Shown here piece by piece: positions 24,630 to 38,129 of a stretch of DNA of 64,000 nt. The number at the start of each line of letters is the position of its first letter. The first letter of the stretch is position 1. The position numbers and the translations under genes are program-made. The notes beneath the pieces were generated by a model. The model worked only from the letters and a program-made list of their open reading frames with translations, ran no database searches and had not been told where the DNA came from. The stretch is taken from assembly GCF_958979055.1 (NCBI RefSeq), contig NC_084892.1:996001-1060000 (forward strand), written 5' to 3'. The DNA comes from Alnus glutinosa. Its lineage: Eukaryota > Streptophyta > Magnoliopsida > Fagales > Betulaceae.

Positions 24630-25710
24630 CAAGTGAAATATTGGCCATCTATTAAAGGTGCGTTTGAAATTGCAATTTCGAAAACAATAAATACGATTTT
24701 AAACCAAATTGCATAACATAACTCATTTGAAAACTATTTTTTAAAAAATTACGATTTGAAAACGTAGAAAATCTACTTTCTCAAATTGCAGGTGAGATGG
24801 TGTTTTTTTGAAAACGCAGAATTTTAAAAGTTAATTTGCGATTTTAAATGTTAAACTGTGATTTTGTCAAACGTTTAACTGCGTTTTTAAAAATCACTTT
24901 TTTCAAATCATATATTTTATAATCGTGATTTTAAATCGCACTTTTTTAAATCGCAAATTCAAACGGACTATAAGAAAAAACAACGTACATGCATGTTTTC
25001 TCACACGCAAATTGACTAGATATTCATGCAGTTGAAACTTTGAAAGCTTGTGATTGGCAATCTAGCTAAGAAAAAACAACGTACCGGCCTGCATGTCACA
25101 TCTCACACGGCAAATTGACTAGATCTTCATGCAGTCAGTCAGCTGGGTTGAAATTAAAGCTTGTGACTATTGGCAATCTACTAAGAAAAAGCATCGCGCA
25201 TGCATGTCACGCAAATTGACTATATGTTCATGCAGTCTAGGTAATTGAAAGTAAGAAAGATAATTTGTGTTTGCATGCAGATCGGATTCGGGTCATGTTG
25301 AGGTATAGGTATAAGATTATATAGGTTGACCATAACTCGACTCATTTAATTAAACAAGTTAAACCCCTCAACCCTAACCCTCTAATTTTGTATTTAGTTC
25401 GTATCGAGTCCGCGGGTCATGTCAATAATTGCCTCTCATTATGTCATGTGTTGAGTTTGAATCGTATTGAAATATGAGTATAAGACTATATAGATCAATC
25501 ATAACTCAACACATTTAATTAAATGGATCGTGAGACTCAACAACCCTAACCTTTTAATTTAGATGTAATATGTTTGCGTTGAATTCACATATTGTGTCAA
25601 AAAGTTGCTGGCCTAATTGAAAGCATGTGATTGGCAATCTACTAATTAAGAAAAAACATCGTGCAAATATGCATGTCATGCAAATTGACTAGATCTTCCC
25701 CAGTTCAGAC
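24630..25710 (+). promoter_or_regulatory. UGT4 upstream repeats
   Basis: Four repeat copies with TTGACT cores, first copy MITE-split, then the palindrome at 25844-25866. Confidence 0.55.
24656..24968. mobile_element. Tourist/Harbinger-like MITE (unit 4, diverged)
   Basis: Same place as in units 2 and 3, but with clearly more substitutions (ends AGGTGCGTTTGAAATTGCAA and AAATTCAAACGGAC). Flanks read TTA/TAA-like. The higher divergence suggests that this copy separated before units 2 and 3 did. Confidence 0.7.
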
Positions 25711-25933
25711 GATCGACGAACGAAAAGTAATCTTTCTTGAATGTGCGTACAAACTGCCAGTAAATTGTTGAATCTTTCAAAGTCAAGGTCATGACCGAAT
25801 CAGAACCTGCCCAACACTTAACGCCATAGCATTCATTACAAATAATTTGGTGATGATCACCAAATTTGTAAAATCCATCTCCACCTGTTCTTGCAATTAA
25901 TCATTATCAGTGATATTCGATATTCCTTCTTCA

Positions 25934-26927
25934 ATGGATTCTGCAACCGGCCAGCCTCACTTTGTCCTAATACCACTCATGGCCCAAGGCCACATGATCC
26001 CCATGATTGACATGGCCAGGCTCTTTGCGGAGCGTGGCGTTATTGTGAGCTTGGTGACAACCCCCTACAATGCGTCACGATTTCAAAGAGCTATCAACCA
26101 AGCAAGAGGCTCTGGGCTCTCGTTTCGGCTTGTTCAGCTCGAATTTCCATGCCAAGAAGTGGGACTACCTGAAGGATACGAGAACCTTGACATCCTGCCC
26201 TCCAGAGACCTGCTGAGAAAGTTCTACAAAGCTCTCAGTATGCTCCAACAGCCACTAGAAAAACACCTCGAGAAAGAAACTCCCCCTCCAACTTGCATAA
26301 TATCTGACAAGTGCCTCTCTTGGACATCCATCACTGCTCAAAACTTCAACATTCCAAGGCTTGTTTTTCACGGGATGGGCTGCTTCTCACTTTTGAGCTC
26401 CCATAATATTAAGCTTTACAATGCTCACAATTCTGTCAGTTCTGACTCGGAACCCTTTGTGATCCCTGGAATTCCCCATAGAATTGAGATAACAAAAGCC
26501 CAGCTGCCGGGAGCTTTTGTTGCCCTGCCTGACTTGGATGATTTCCGAAACAAGATGCAAGAGGCTGAATCAACCGCCTATGGGGTTGTGGTGAATAGTT
26601 TCCATGAATTGGAGCGTGAGTACATTGAGGAGTACGAGAAGGCTCTTAAGAAGAAGGTGTGGTGCGTTGGGCCAGTTTCTTTACGTAACAAGGAGAATTC
26701 GGACATGTTTGAGAGAGGTAACCTTAAATCACCACATAGATCGAACTCATATCATTTTAAATCATTACTAATTCTAAAAATTTTAGTGAAACTATATTTA
26801 TCACCTCTGATTTTTCATCATTTTTGCATTCATACTTACCCTTAAACTTTAAAAAATATTAATTTAGTCATCTCTCAGTTAGAATTTTACATTAAATCCT
26901 GTTAAAATTTTTAAAATAACCCTGTAT

Positions 26928-26970
<43 letters not shown>

Positions 26971-28104
26971 AGCATATATATTTTTGCAAATTCCGTTAAA
27001 TCCTTACCAACATCTAAATTCTTGTAATTTTTTTCTTTTTTTTTTTTTTCCTTAAAAAAGATAGAAGAGTATTTTAAGAATTTTAACACACATTCATCCA
27101 TTAGGATTTAACGGAAAATTCTAATGGATGGGTAAGATGAAAAAAAAAAAAAAAATTGAAAGATAAATATACTAAATTGACACTTTTTAAAGTTTAAGAG
27201 TATGATTGCAAATTAAAGTGGTAAAATATCATGGGTGATAATTAATAAAGTTTTCCATAACTTTAAATTACCACTTATCGATCCCAAAAGTTTAAGCGAA
27301 TAGAAACTCATGACCTATATTCTAAAACTATGTTAAATTATCATTAATCTCAAAAACTTAAAATAATAATAATAAAATAATATATTTAAGCATTTAATTT
27401 ATATTGTAACAGGTAACAAAGCCTCAATTGATGAGCAACTTTGCATGAGATGGCTTAACTCGAAGAAACCAGGATCAGTCATTTATGCTTGTCTAGGTAG
27501 CCTGTGCCGCCTGGTTCCCGCACAATTAATAGAGCTTGGGCTCGGCCTAGAAGCATCAAATCAGCCATTTATTTGGGTGATCAAAACAGGAGAAAGGCAT
27601 TTGGAGCTGGAGGAGTGGTTGGTGAAGGAAAGATTTGAGGAAAGGATCAAAGGGAGGGGGCTGTTGATCAAGGGATGGGCTCCACAGATGCTTATTCTAT
27701 CCCATCCAGCAGTCGGAGGATTCATAACCCACTGTGGATGGAACTCGACGCTAGAAAGTGTGTGCTCCGGTGTGCCGATGATAACATGGCCTCTCTTTGC
27801 CGAGCAGTTCTTCAACGAAAAACTAGTCGTAGAAGTTTTGAGGATTGGGATTAAGGTAGGCGTTGAGATTCCTGTCAGATGGGGGGATGAAGAGAAAGTT
27901 GGGGTGTTGGTGAAGAAAGATTGGGTTGAGAAGGCAATAACCATGCTCATGGATGGGGGAGAAGAAGGTGAGAAAAGAAGAAAGAAAGCAAGAGAGCTTG
28001 GAGAGATGGGAAAGAGGGCACTGGAGAAAGGTGGATCTTCTCAATTAAACATGTCATTCTTGATCGAAGACATAACAAAACAATCCACCCAAGGCAAGGC
28101 GTAA
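25934..28104 (+). CDS. UGT73C-like: UGT4: UDP-glycosyltransferase, UGT73C-like, intact
   Basis: Exon 1 is 25934-26717, intron 26718-27412 (695 bp, with an AT microsatellite near 26931-26968), exon 2 27413-28104; 491 aa. The His20/Asp125 pair and the PSPG box are unchanged. Exon 1 has N216Y (shared with UGT5) and I238L (unique). Exon 2 has I273M, G274R, S281P and G432W; Arg274 and Trp432 match the UGT2 pseudogene and no other copy. Silent bases agree as well, so exon 2 looks copied between units 2 and 4. The gene is open throughout and should be functional. Confidence 0.92.
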
Positions 28105-29775
28105 GAATAGAGAAGAGAATCTTTTGAATAATTAAAAAATAAAAATTAACTATGTTATATATTTTATTGATCAATTATTGAGTGGAGAGATTCAAGGAGA
28201 TTAATTTCTTGATTTTCTCCATTAATTAAAATAAATTTCATGTATTATATGTTATTTTGTATTAGTAGCACTGCACCTTACACATAGCGGTGCTCTAATA
28301 TAGAAAATAAATAAAACGAAATAAAGAGAGATAATATCAATAAATAAAATATGTTATTTCAGCATTTGTTAGTAAAGTGTACTTGTTTGTGTATTCTGTA
28401 TTTCTTTTCGTTCTCTCTTTAATTTATTCAGTTTGTTCATCCACCATTTTTTTTTTTTTTTGTTCTTTATTATCACTATCATTATAAAAAACATTAAAAA
28501 TTAAAAGAATTATATATTTCTTAATACTAAAGGACACATATAACTTTTAGAGGCTAATTTCTTTCAAACCAATTTGTAGAATTGGTAGGAAAGCTCTTGC
28601 AAAGGCTCATGGATCAAACCACAATCCATCTCTTGGTCTTTCTCGGATAACTGAACAATATTCTATATTATTAACTGAGGTTACATTTTGTACGCATGGC
28701 AACACTTTATTAATTCCCATAGCTTTTTTATACACGTCGCAAATTTTATGTTAAGTTTTCATACGGTATATGGGCAAAAGTATCAAATTGATTAACTTGC
28801 ATGTAAAGTACAGATATCAATTTTATCAGTTTTTAAAACTGAGGTTAATTTAATTTTGATACAAAAAACAAAAAATAAAATAAAATCACAAGTACCAATT
28901 ACGCATTTAATCCAATTAATGAAAAATTACCATTAAGTATTAGCATACCAAAAAGAGAGTCAACCATGAGTACTTTACAATGTGCATGGGTCAACAATAC
29001 TGAACCATGTCCGACTGCTCATCTAATTAGAGTAATACAGCGTCACAGTTGCTCTCTTATGTGAGTACTTATGTGCCTAGAGTGCCAGATCATATTCGAC
29101 TATTCATCAATATTTGTGCAAGATGGCCATAAAAGGTATATATCGATGATGATGTATATATTATGTTGATGGTTAATAATATGTATAATAACACTCGGGA
29201 GAAAATAAAGAATTTTAGAAAATAAAACTTATAAAGAATACGATATATAAATATGTCATGAACAATGACATCTCTTTTTTGAAAATAAACGAGAAGCCTT
29301 ACGAGCATTTAAACTATTATCCGTGCATGAGATCCGAGGAAAGATAAAGCAATATATTTTTACTGCGTTAATAAAAGTAGAAGCGCTACGTAAAATTGCA
29401 AATTATCGTACTTATCTCGTTTAATAAATGGCGGGGGGTTACAATATATTTATAATGAACAGAGATGAGTAATGAAAGATTAAGATTTATTCAAATACTA
29501 TATATTTAATTTTACTCAATCATCTTTCATCACCCAACCAGTATATACTTAAGTTACAATATTTCTCTCTCGATCGTACATATAATATATAATAAATTCT
29601 TACATATAATAGTATCAGTCTGTTTGAATATCTTCTTTATCCCTATCAAGATCAGGAACAGACAAAATATTTTGATGATAGAGAAGCCATTCATCTCCAT
29701 TAATGTAGGTAATATCCATGTAGAGAGCTGCTTCAGATTTCCCCAGTTGCTTTGCTTATGACACCCTATGTAATT

Positions 29776-30202
29776 TGTTAGATATATTCAACATATTGCT
29801 TAAACTAACATGCGCAGCAAAAAACAAATAAGATAGGATTCAGGCTTGCCTCTAGCCATATTTGCTCAAGTGTTTTCACGATCCATCTGAAGAACAAGAA
29901 AAGATTATTTGAGGGATCTTCTAACCTATGCCAATGACTGTATTGCCGTACTAATGGTGTACACAAGCTATTAATTTATAGGCTAGGTCAGGGACCCTCA
30001 AATATGGTAAATACCGTATTGTTCCTCCCATCAAGGAAACAATATTATTAATTAATTTTAAATCAATTAAAACGATTCTATTACGGTAATTTAATTAATT
30101 AAATTACTTAACCGTAATACCGTATATACTATTTATTTATTAAATATTAATAAATACTTCTTTATGTGGCATATAGGCCATATATGGAGATAATATATTA
30201 TA
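29776..30202 (-). repeat. Left LTR (3' LTR of the minus-strand copia)
   Basis: 427 bp, starts TGTTAGATAT and aligns with the right LTR. Its right end reads TATTATA where the other LTR has TCTTACA, so the terminal CA is mutated. It lacks the short AACCGTTTAAATTACCT duplication of the right LTR. Confidence 0.9.
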
Positions 30203-30215
30203 TTCTCTCACTTGG
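30203..30215 (-). promoter_or_regulatory. Polypurine tract of the copia element
   Basis: On the minus strand this reads CCAAGTGAGAGAA, directly next to the left LTR, where the plus-strand DNA primer of a retrotransposon is expected. The older relic at 349-1510 has the matching CAAGTGGGAGAA. Confidence 0.8.
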
Positions 30216-30349
30216 ACTTTATGACACATAACCTTATAGTATTAGGTTCCTTAGTTTGGCCAATCAGTTATGGAATCTTCCAATTCAGATAAGAAATGTT
30301 TCACACGAATCATGGCGGTAAAACCGTTATAAAATTAGGTCGTCCCTTC

Positions 30350-31078
30350 TAGGGGTGTGCATGGGGCGGGGCGGGGCGGTTTTTCGCCTTTTTTGGCCTC
30401 GCCCCGCACCTATGCGGCTTGGAAATTTCCAACCCGCAAACCGCACTTAATAAAGACAACCCATGCAGGGCGGGTTCGCGCGGGACGGGGATTGCGGGGT
30501 GGGGCGGGTATTTTGAGTGTCATTTACGTAATTTTGATTTTACTTTGTAAAAAATAAAAAATTGAAAAAATACTGATTTTTTTAAGAAAAAAATTAAATT
30601 CATATTATTTTTTCACATAATCTTTTAAATGTAAAGTCAGATTTTTAGGGAATCCACTATGTTTCATTAAAGAAAAAAATTATAATTTCAAAGCTCCTTA
30701 AATTTAGTCCTTCAACATGTTGACACATATCTTTCAATCGTTCCTATTTCTATACAAGAACATTTTCCATGGAATTAGCCTTGTAAACTAAACTAAAAGC
30801 CCTATTAATTATAAAATAAAATTCTAAGAAACATGATTTCTTTTTCTTTTCTTTTTTTCTTTTTTTTTTTCTTTTCTCCTCTGTGCGGGGCGGGGCGGGG
30901 TGGGGTGGGGACCCGCATTTTTTAAAAGGCTAAATCTGCAACCCGCCCCACCCCGCATAAATTTCTCAAATTAAGACCCTAACCCGCAAAAAAAAACCTG
31001 AAAACCCTGTCCTCTACGGGGCGGGGTGGGGCGGGTGCTGCGGGGCGGGGCGGGGATTGCGGGTTTTGCACACCCCTA
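30350..31078. mobile_element. hAT-type nonautonomous element nested in the copia
   Basis: Terminal inverted repeats TAGGGGTGTGCA and TGCACACCCCTA, flanked by the exact 8-bp duplication GTCCCTTC (30342-30349 and 31079-31086). The interior has GGGGC-rich blocks at both ends (about 30,361-30,500 and 30,885-31,065) arranged as a loose inverted repeat around an AT-rich centre. It has no transposase. The open frame at 30357-30557 is a product of the GGGGCGGG repeats. Confidence 0.92.
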
Positions 31079-31410
31079 GTCCCTTCCATGTATCACAATG
31101 TAAAAGACTCCTTATATGAGTACCTTATGGATAATCAAGCTTTATGAATGAACTTCCTATAAGTCATTCGAGTCCAACTTTATTTATCCTCATGGATAAA
31201 ATAACAAATGTGCACAAAATCATTATTATAATAACTTTATGTCTATAAACCAAAAAGAGACAAACCAATTTAACCAAGCAAAAAATGAATTAATGAGTTT
31301 CATATACTCCGCATGACTTTATTCTTTCTTTACCGGTAAACTTTAAGTCATGGGATCCGCAATCATTAATTTAGTACTTATATGCTCAATAGACCTTTTT
31401 ATGACTTTTA

Positions 31411-31807
31411 GGCCTCGTTTGGTTTGCGGAATGTCTATTCCATTAGGAAAATGAATAACTATTCATGGGAATAAATGAAGGTGGAATGGAATAACTATTC
31501 CTATTCTTTTGTTTGGTTGTAACGGTGGAATAGAACATTGCATATGTATTCTTTTGTTTGGTACAGTGCAATACATTGGTGAATGGAATCATATTATAAT
31601 CAAATTTTCTAAAATACCCTTATAATACAAATATAATTTATATTATTGATGACATTTTTTTTCTTTATTTAAGAAACATAAACAATCATACTATGACCTT
31701 TTTTGTTTTTTTTTTTTTAATTTCATATAGTTCATGGCATCTTTTTTTTTTTTTTTTTTTTCATATACAATTACGCTACAAAATGATTTATAAGGAAAAA
31801 AAAAAAA

Positions 31808-31838
<31 letters not shown>

Positions 31839-32195
31839 CACACACATAATCATCATATCACCATCATAAAAAAATAAAAAAAATAGATCATCTGGCCCTT
31901 TTTATTTTATTCTTTTTTATTTGTTTTCCAGCAACAAACATTCATTCTTTGCTTACAAAGTAAAATGATTTATAAGAAAAAAAAAAAAAAAACATAATCA
32001 TCATAAAAAAATAAATCATCTACAAAACCCTTTTTATTTTATTATTTTTATTTGTTTTTGAGTAACAAACATTCGTTCTTTGCTTACAAAGTTTTTCTCA
32101 AACCTCCGCAAGGCAATTGGAGTCCCCCCGATATTAAGAGGTACTCGTTTTGCTACGTCTAAGTGCATTTTGTAGGCTAAATCATAAGAGGAGGG

Positions 32196-32234
<39 letters not shown>

Positions 32235-32531
32235 AAGAAAGAAAAGAAAAGAAGAAGAAAGACTACCCCACAACATTGCATATGTATTCTTTTGTTTGGT
32301 ACAGTGCAATACATTGGTGAATGGAATCATATTATAATCAAATTTTCTAAAATACCCTTATAATACAAATATAATTTATATTATTGATGACATTTTTTTT
32401 CTTTATTTAAGAAACATAAACAATCATACTATGACCTTTTTTGTTTTTTTTTTTTAATTTCATATAGTTCATGGCATCTTTTTTTTTTTTTTTTTTTCAT
32501 ATACAATTACGCTACAAAATGATTTATAAGG

Positions 32532-32562
<31 letters not shown>

Positions 32563-32926
32563 CACACACACACATAATCATCATATCACCATCATAAAAA
32601 AATAAAAAAAATAGATCATCTGGCCCTTTTTATTTTATTCTTTTTTATTTGTTTTCCAGCAACAAACATTCATTCTTTGCTTACAAAGTAAAATGATTTA
32701 TAAGAAAAAAAAAAAAAAAACATAATCATCATAAAAAAATAAATCATCTACAAAACCCTTTTTATTTTATTATTTTTATTTGTTTTTGAGTAACAAACAT
32801 TCGTTCTTTGCTTACAAAGTTTTTCTCAAACCTCCGCAAGGCAATTGGAGTCCCCCCGATATTAAGAGGTACTCGTTTTGCTACGTCTAAGTGCATTTTG
32901 TAGGCTAAATCATAAGAGGAGGGAAA

Positions 32927-32959
<33 letters not shown>

Positions 32960-33560
32960 GAAGAAGAAAGACTACCCCACAACAAATTAAGTTGGGTTGA
33001 GAAACAGAGAGAGGGGGATGAGAATATAATTGCAGAGATGGAGAAAGATATTGATGGTGCACTTGAGTGATGAATTTTTGAAATCAGAATTAAATTCTTA
33101 TTTTGTTTACGAATTTTGAAATTTGACTTTTTAGAAAAAATTGAATAAAATATGATTTGTTTATAAAAAGTTGAATAAAATATAATTTGTTTTTTAAAAA
33201 GTTGAATAAAATATGATTTATTTCTGAAAAAAGTAGAATCAGAATTATATTTTATTGTCAAAATTTCGTATCAAAACACACCATGAGTTGAGAAACAGAG
33301 AGAGAGAGAGAGGGATAGGAGACTTGGGTGTTGAGAAGGTTGGAGTTTTTGGGCAAAAGACGAATTTAATTTATTCCCATAGGAAAGGAATAGGTATTCC
33401 ACTCCTTTTTGAGTGGAATACCTATTCCTCTTCGTAAGGGAATAACTATTCCGTGGGAATAACTATTCCCTTAAATAATATACAACCAAATAAAAGAATA
33501 GCTATTCCGTAGGAATAGCTATTTCTTTCCATGGATCTAATCCGCAAACCAAACGAGGCC
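31411..33560. mobile_element. PIF/Harbinger-like nonautonomous element nested in the copia
   Basis: 20-bp inverted ends GGCCTCGTTTGGTTTGCGGA and TCCGCAAACCAAACGAGGCC are perfect, flanked by the 3-bp duplication TTA (31408-31410 and 33561-33563). GGAATAGCTATTCC and GGAATAACTATTCC subterminal motifs are repeated near both ends. At 2150 bp it is long for a Tourist MITE, because of an internal tandem duplication. No transposase frame was found. Confidence 0.9.
31534..32989. repeat. ~740-bp tandem duplication inside the Harbinger-like element
   Basis: The sequence from CATTGCATATGTATTC at 31534 recurs at about 32274 and both copies run to the AAGACTACCCCACAAC segment. They differ mainly in the length of poly-A, poly-T and CA runs. 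The close match points to a recent duplication. Confidence 0.9.
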
Positions 33561-34303
33561 TTAATGTTATCTCTCGTACTGAGATACTTGATGTCGATTT
33601 ACTTCTGCTTCCACTCTTTATTCTTGTAAAATAAGACTATAGTAGAATTACCGCAGAGTATCTTTATGATCTAACTGTAAAATTGACAATATTGAGACTT
33701 TCAACAAAATGTCTCATTCATCATGCCTGTGTACTAAATTAATAGCACGCTAGATTTTTAGCTTTCTTGGTAGACGTAGCAACTATAGTCTACTTACTGC
33801 ATTTTTAAGATATATCTCTCAATAAAAAGATATATACCCTAAAGTAGACTTTCTACTATCTACACAATTAGCAAAATTCAAATCTAAACAACTAACCACC
33901 TCCAAATGGAAAGTGTATCTTTATGTTAAGTTGTACTTCTTGGTTCCTTGCATATACCGCAAGACTTTATTTGCATCACTTTATTGACCTAATATTCTTA
34001 TTGTCAGTCATATGGTTATGCATAATGCAGATGCTTAAAGAAAAACTTTTCATCTGCCCTTATTCCAATACCTTTTGGGACATTAATCTGTATTTAATTG
34101 GTCCCTCTTAATTGCTACTGAAGGTGCATAATCTTTTATTCTAAATCTTTCTAAAACTTTTTCAAAGTAGGCCTTCTGAGACAATGTTAATATTCTTTAT
34201 GTCTCTCTGAATCTCTATGTCAAAAGACATAAGAGGTTTCACCCAAATCCTTCATTTCAAAGTTTTGTAAAATGAACTTTATGTAGCAAACCTAAATCAC
34301 CAC

Positions 34304-34310
<7 letters not shown>

Positions 34311-34359
<49 letters not shown>

Positions 34360-34455
34360 TATGGGTCTAGAAATATTACTTTACTCTCACTGACCTTAAG
34401 GTATATATTCATATGGGTCTAGAAATATTACTTTACTCTCACTGACCTTAAGGTA
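34311..34455. repeat. AT microsatellite and ~50-bp tandem duplication
   Basis: An (AT)n run of about 45 bp is followed by two copies of a segment starting TATTCATATGGGTCTAGAAA and ending CTTAAGGTATAT. It lies inside the copia RT region. Confidence 0.9.
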
Positions 34456-36861
34456 TATATACTAATTATCAAGGTTTTCAAACAATAAAACAATTACCTT
34501 GTAAAAAGTATATCTCCGATAAGAGATCTATCACAACCTATAAATAGAATTCTTTAATTTGCAAGTATTCTGACTGTTATTTTATAAAACCTTTAGGTTG
34601 TGTCATGTAAACCTTATCTTTAGGATCCCCATTCAGGAAAGTTGTTTTCACATCTATTTGATGTAGCTCTAGTTCAAAATGAGCTACTAATGCTATGATT
34701 ATCTTGATGAATCATTCTTAAACACTAGAAGAATTTTTCATGATAATCAATGCCTCATTTGTGAGTAAAACCATTGGCTACGAGTCTAGCTTGACTTTTG
34801 AGCAATGGATTTATCTCTTACTTCATGGCACTGAATCAAAATGTAGAGTTTTCTTCACTCATAGCATGTAAAAACAATTTTGGATCATCTTTATGTCCAA
34901 TGTCAAAATATCAGACTCTGGGAGATATATAACATGATCACTAAGAATTGTTGATCTCCTTATTCTATAGGATTTTTTTAATTCTACTTCCTCTACATTT
35001 TGCAATGGGAGAATAGACTTTTGAACCTGTTTTGTATGAGTTGGTTGTTCTAGAACTGATTGTGGCTCAGGATAATCAATCTGATTTTCCCTGAATACAA
35101 TCAATCATCCTCTATGAGAAGGAGATTTGGCCAACTCTAGTGCTTCCTCAAATTCCAATTTGTGTGAATGAGCACTCCCACTAGGTTCCGTATCCTCTAG
35201 AAATTTTACAATCAACAACTCTAGGATTATATGAAGGATAATAAAACATTAAAACCCCTTAAAGTTTACTAGATAGCTTATAAAAGATCCGCTGGTTGTC
35301 CTTGAATCTAATTTCCTTCGGCGAGAATTATAAATCCCCTCTTTAGTAAGGCAACCCCATATGTGTAAATAATTTAAACTTGGCTTCCATCTATTTTATA
35401 CTTTAAAAGTGTCGTAAGAATAACCTTAGATAGAATCCTGTTTAACATATATACAACGGTTTTCAAAGCTTTACTTTATAAAGGTAATAGCAGATTAATA
35501 TTACTAATCATTTCCCTTTTGTGTGTACCTACCTTAATATTCTATGCCTATATTAGATCTTATGATTTTCATATTGTTTCCCTTCTTCTTATAGGTATTG
35601 AAAGCATTCAATACCCCACCTTGAATATTTAGAAGATAGAGATACATAAACTTTATATGGTCATCACTAAAAGAGATAAAAATATATCTGACCATTTAGG
35701 CAATGAGTATGAAAAGGTCAACACCTTTCAATGTACATGATCTCAAGAATTTTAAAAGGCTCTCTTTGGTACCTCTAGTAGTCTTGTTGGTATGCTTTCC
35801 CTTTATGCAGTCCACACAAGTACCAAAGTCAGTAAATTACTGACTTTTATTTTCTGTATGGAGATATATTTCAATCTTCAAAGCCATAACAAGAGCATTT
35901 TTTAAATTCTCAAAGACTCTACTTTACGTCAACATCAGTATGTAGAAACAAACAAATAATTTTGTTTCAAAAATTGGAAGGTAGGTCAATTTTAAATATG
36001 CTTTAAATAAACCCCAACCAATATTCCACCAAAAATAAGAAAAATTTCAAGTTTAAAATAAAATTGAAATTTTTAACAAGCCAAACCAGAAAAATAAATT
36101 TCTAAAAAATTATGGAATATAAATCATTTTTGAGGTAAAAAATATAACTGAATCTCAAAATTAACCTATAGATCCCAACAACCTCAAATTATAAACACGT
36201 GTCATTTATTTTAAAAGGACTCTACATTTGTGTTGACAACGTGGATTGTTAAATAATAATCAATCCACGACATATTTGAATAAGTCACAAAAAGATATTC
36301 ATGACATACTAGATATATGAGATTATCTTTATTTTAAGTCATTTCTTACACTTCATGCAATCTTTCTTTATATGCCCTTAATTTTCCTTATTGCATGAGA
36401 AATAAGTATCTTGATTGTCATAATACTTTAGCACCTTATTCTCATGCTTTAAGTGTTGGACATGATTGCGTTTATCGGTCTTTCCCTTGACATGAGTAAT
36501 CATGTGAACACTTTATGAATTCTCTCATATCCTTGAACACACATGGTTAGAAGTTTATTTACTAACCATTTATCCTTACGTGTGTTCAAGATAAAATTCT
36601 ATACTTAGAAGAAAGAATTAAAAAAATGAAATAGACCAATAATGACTCAAAAAATCTCAATCTTTAGGGACTTAAGCTAAACTACAAAATCTTTCATTCC
36701 CATAATGGAATTAGAAACTCTCAAATGAAAAAGCATATTAATTTTTTTCCAGTCAGAAAAAATATTACCATAAAGTATTGAAATATAAAACTACCAAAGT
36801 AGAGTAATTTGAATAGATGCAATAACCAAAAAATAAAATAAATACTTTAATGCTATGAAGT

Positions 36862-37410
36862 AACTTTATTTTAAATTCGTCAATGCCAATTTAAATAGTA
36901 AATTTCAACCTACCTATGGGTAAAGGTTGCATCACGCATGAAATTTACTCTTTATTAATAAGACTAAAGCAAATTTAAATATTAAAAAATAAAATTTTCC
37001 GTACCTGTGGGCAACCGAGAGAAATTTTACTTTTAATACTAAATTTGTTATCTTATTCTAATTAAGTCATAAAAAATAAAAACTTCATTGTGGGGATAAG
37101 TAATTAAATTTATGAATTAACTACAAGACGATGTCAACTTTATTTTAAATTAGCCAATGTCAATTTAAATAGTAAATTTCAACCTACCTATGGGCAAAGG
37201 TTGCATTACGCATGAAATTTACTCTTTATTAATAAGACTAAAGCAAATTTAAATATTAATAAATAAAATTTTTCGTACTTGTGGGCAACCAAGAGAAATT
37301 TTACTTTCAATACTAAATTTATTATCTTATTCTAATTAAGTCATAAAAATAAAAACTTTCCTGTCGGGATAAATAATTAAATTTATGAATTAATTACAAG
37401 ACGATGTTAA
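36862..37410. repeat. ~274-bp tandem duplication inside the copia
   Basis: The segment beginning AACTTTATTTTAAATT at 36862 is repeated from 37136 with scattered substitutions; both contain AATTTCAACCTACCTATGGG. Downstream (37,440-37,690) a shorter block with ATGCTGTGGCT and CCCAAAATCAT recurs about three times. It is probably part of the gag or leader side of the element. Confidence 0.85.
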
Positions 37411-38129
37411 TTTTTCCATATGAAATTCATGTGTATGATCTTAATGCAATTATTATAAAATCGAGATGTTGTGGCTCTCCCAAAATCATAATAATCACGT
37501 TGCAGTTTATGAACATCTAATAAAAATTCTTTATAATGTTCATATGTGTAACCTGATGTAATTATTATTAAAAAACTAGGATGCTGTGGCTCCCCAAAAA
37601 AAAATTATTATGATAATTACGTGTGTGTAATCTTGATGCAATTATCATTAAAATTTGGGATGCTGTGGCTTTCCCAAAATCATCATGATAATTGCGACTT
37701 CATTAACATCTAACAACTTTATAGATGCCTCCTTAATAGCCTCAGGAATATAACAAACCAATACCTAAATGGGGTAAATAGCATTTTTCAATGTGCAACC
37801 AGGTGAGTTCTCAGGAAAGTGAGGGGGGTCACTTGGACACACTTAAATCCCAAGACTTTCCTAGCCAGAACTTTTCTAGACATTGCATTCTTAGATATTA
37901 CTGTAAACACGCCAACATATATAGTATTGTTAATTATTCTTAGACCTAGGCATCAAACAATTTATATTTAAACAATATAAATACAAATATAAATCTGTGC
38001 ATTTAAATAAAGTAATTTATTTACAACAATGTAAATAATAAAAGCATTAAGAAAACATAATGGCCCAAGGGTTCAGACTCTTTACACTTGGTGAATCTAA
38101 GTTTTAAGCATCACTGAGACTTTAAAGGC

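Noticed and set aside
30357..30557. 66-aa frame rich in Gly and Arg
   Set aside because: It is a product of GGGGCGGG repeats inside the hAT-type element.
36862..37700. Regular repeats that could suggest a CRISPR-like array
   Set aside because: They are two long and a few short tandem duplications without spacers, inside a plant retrotransposon.
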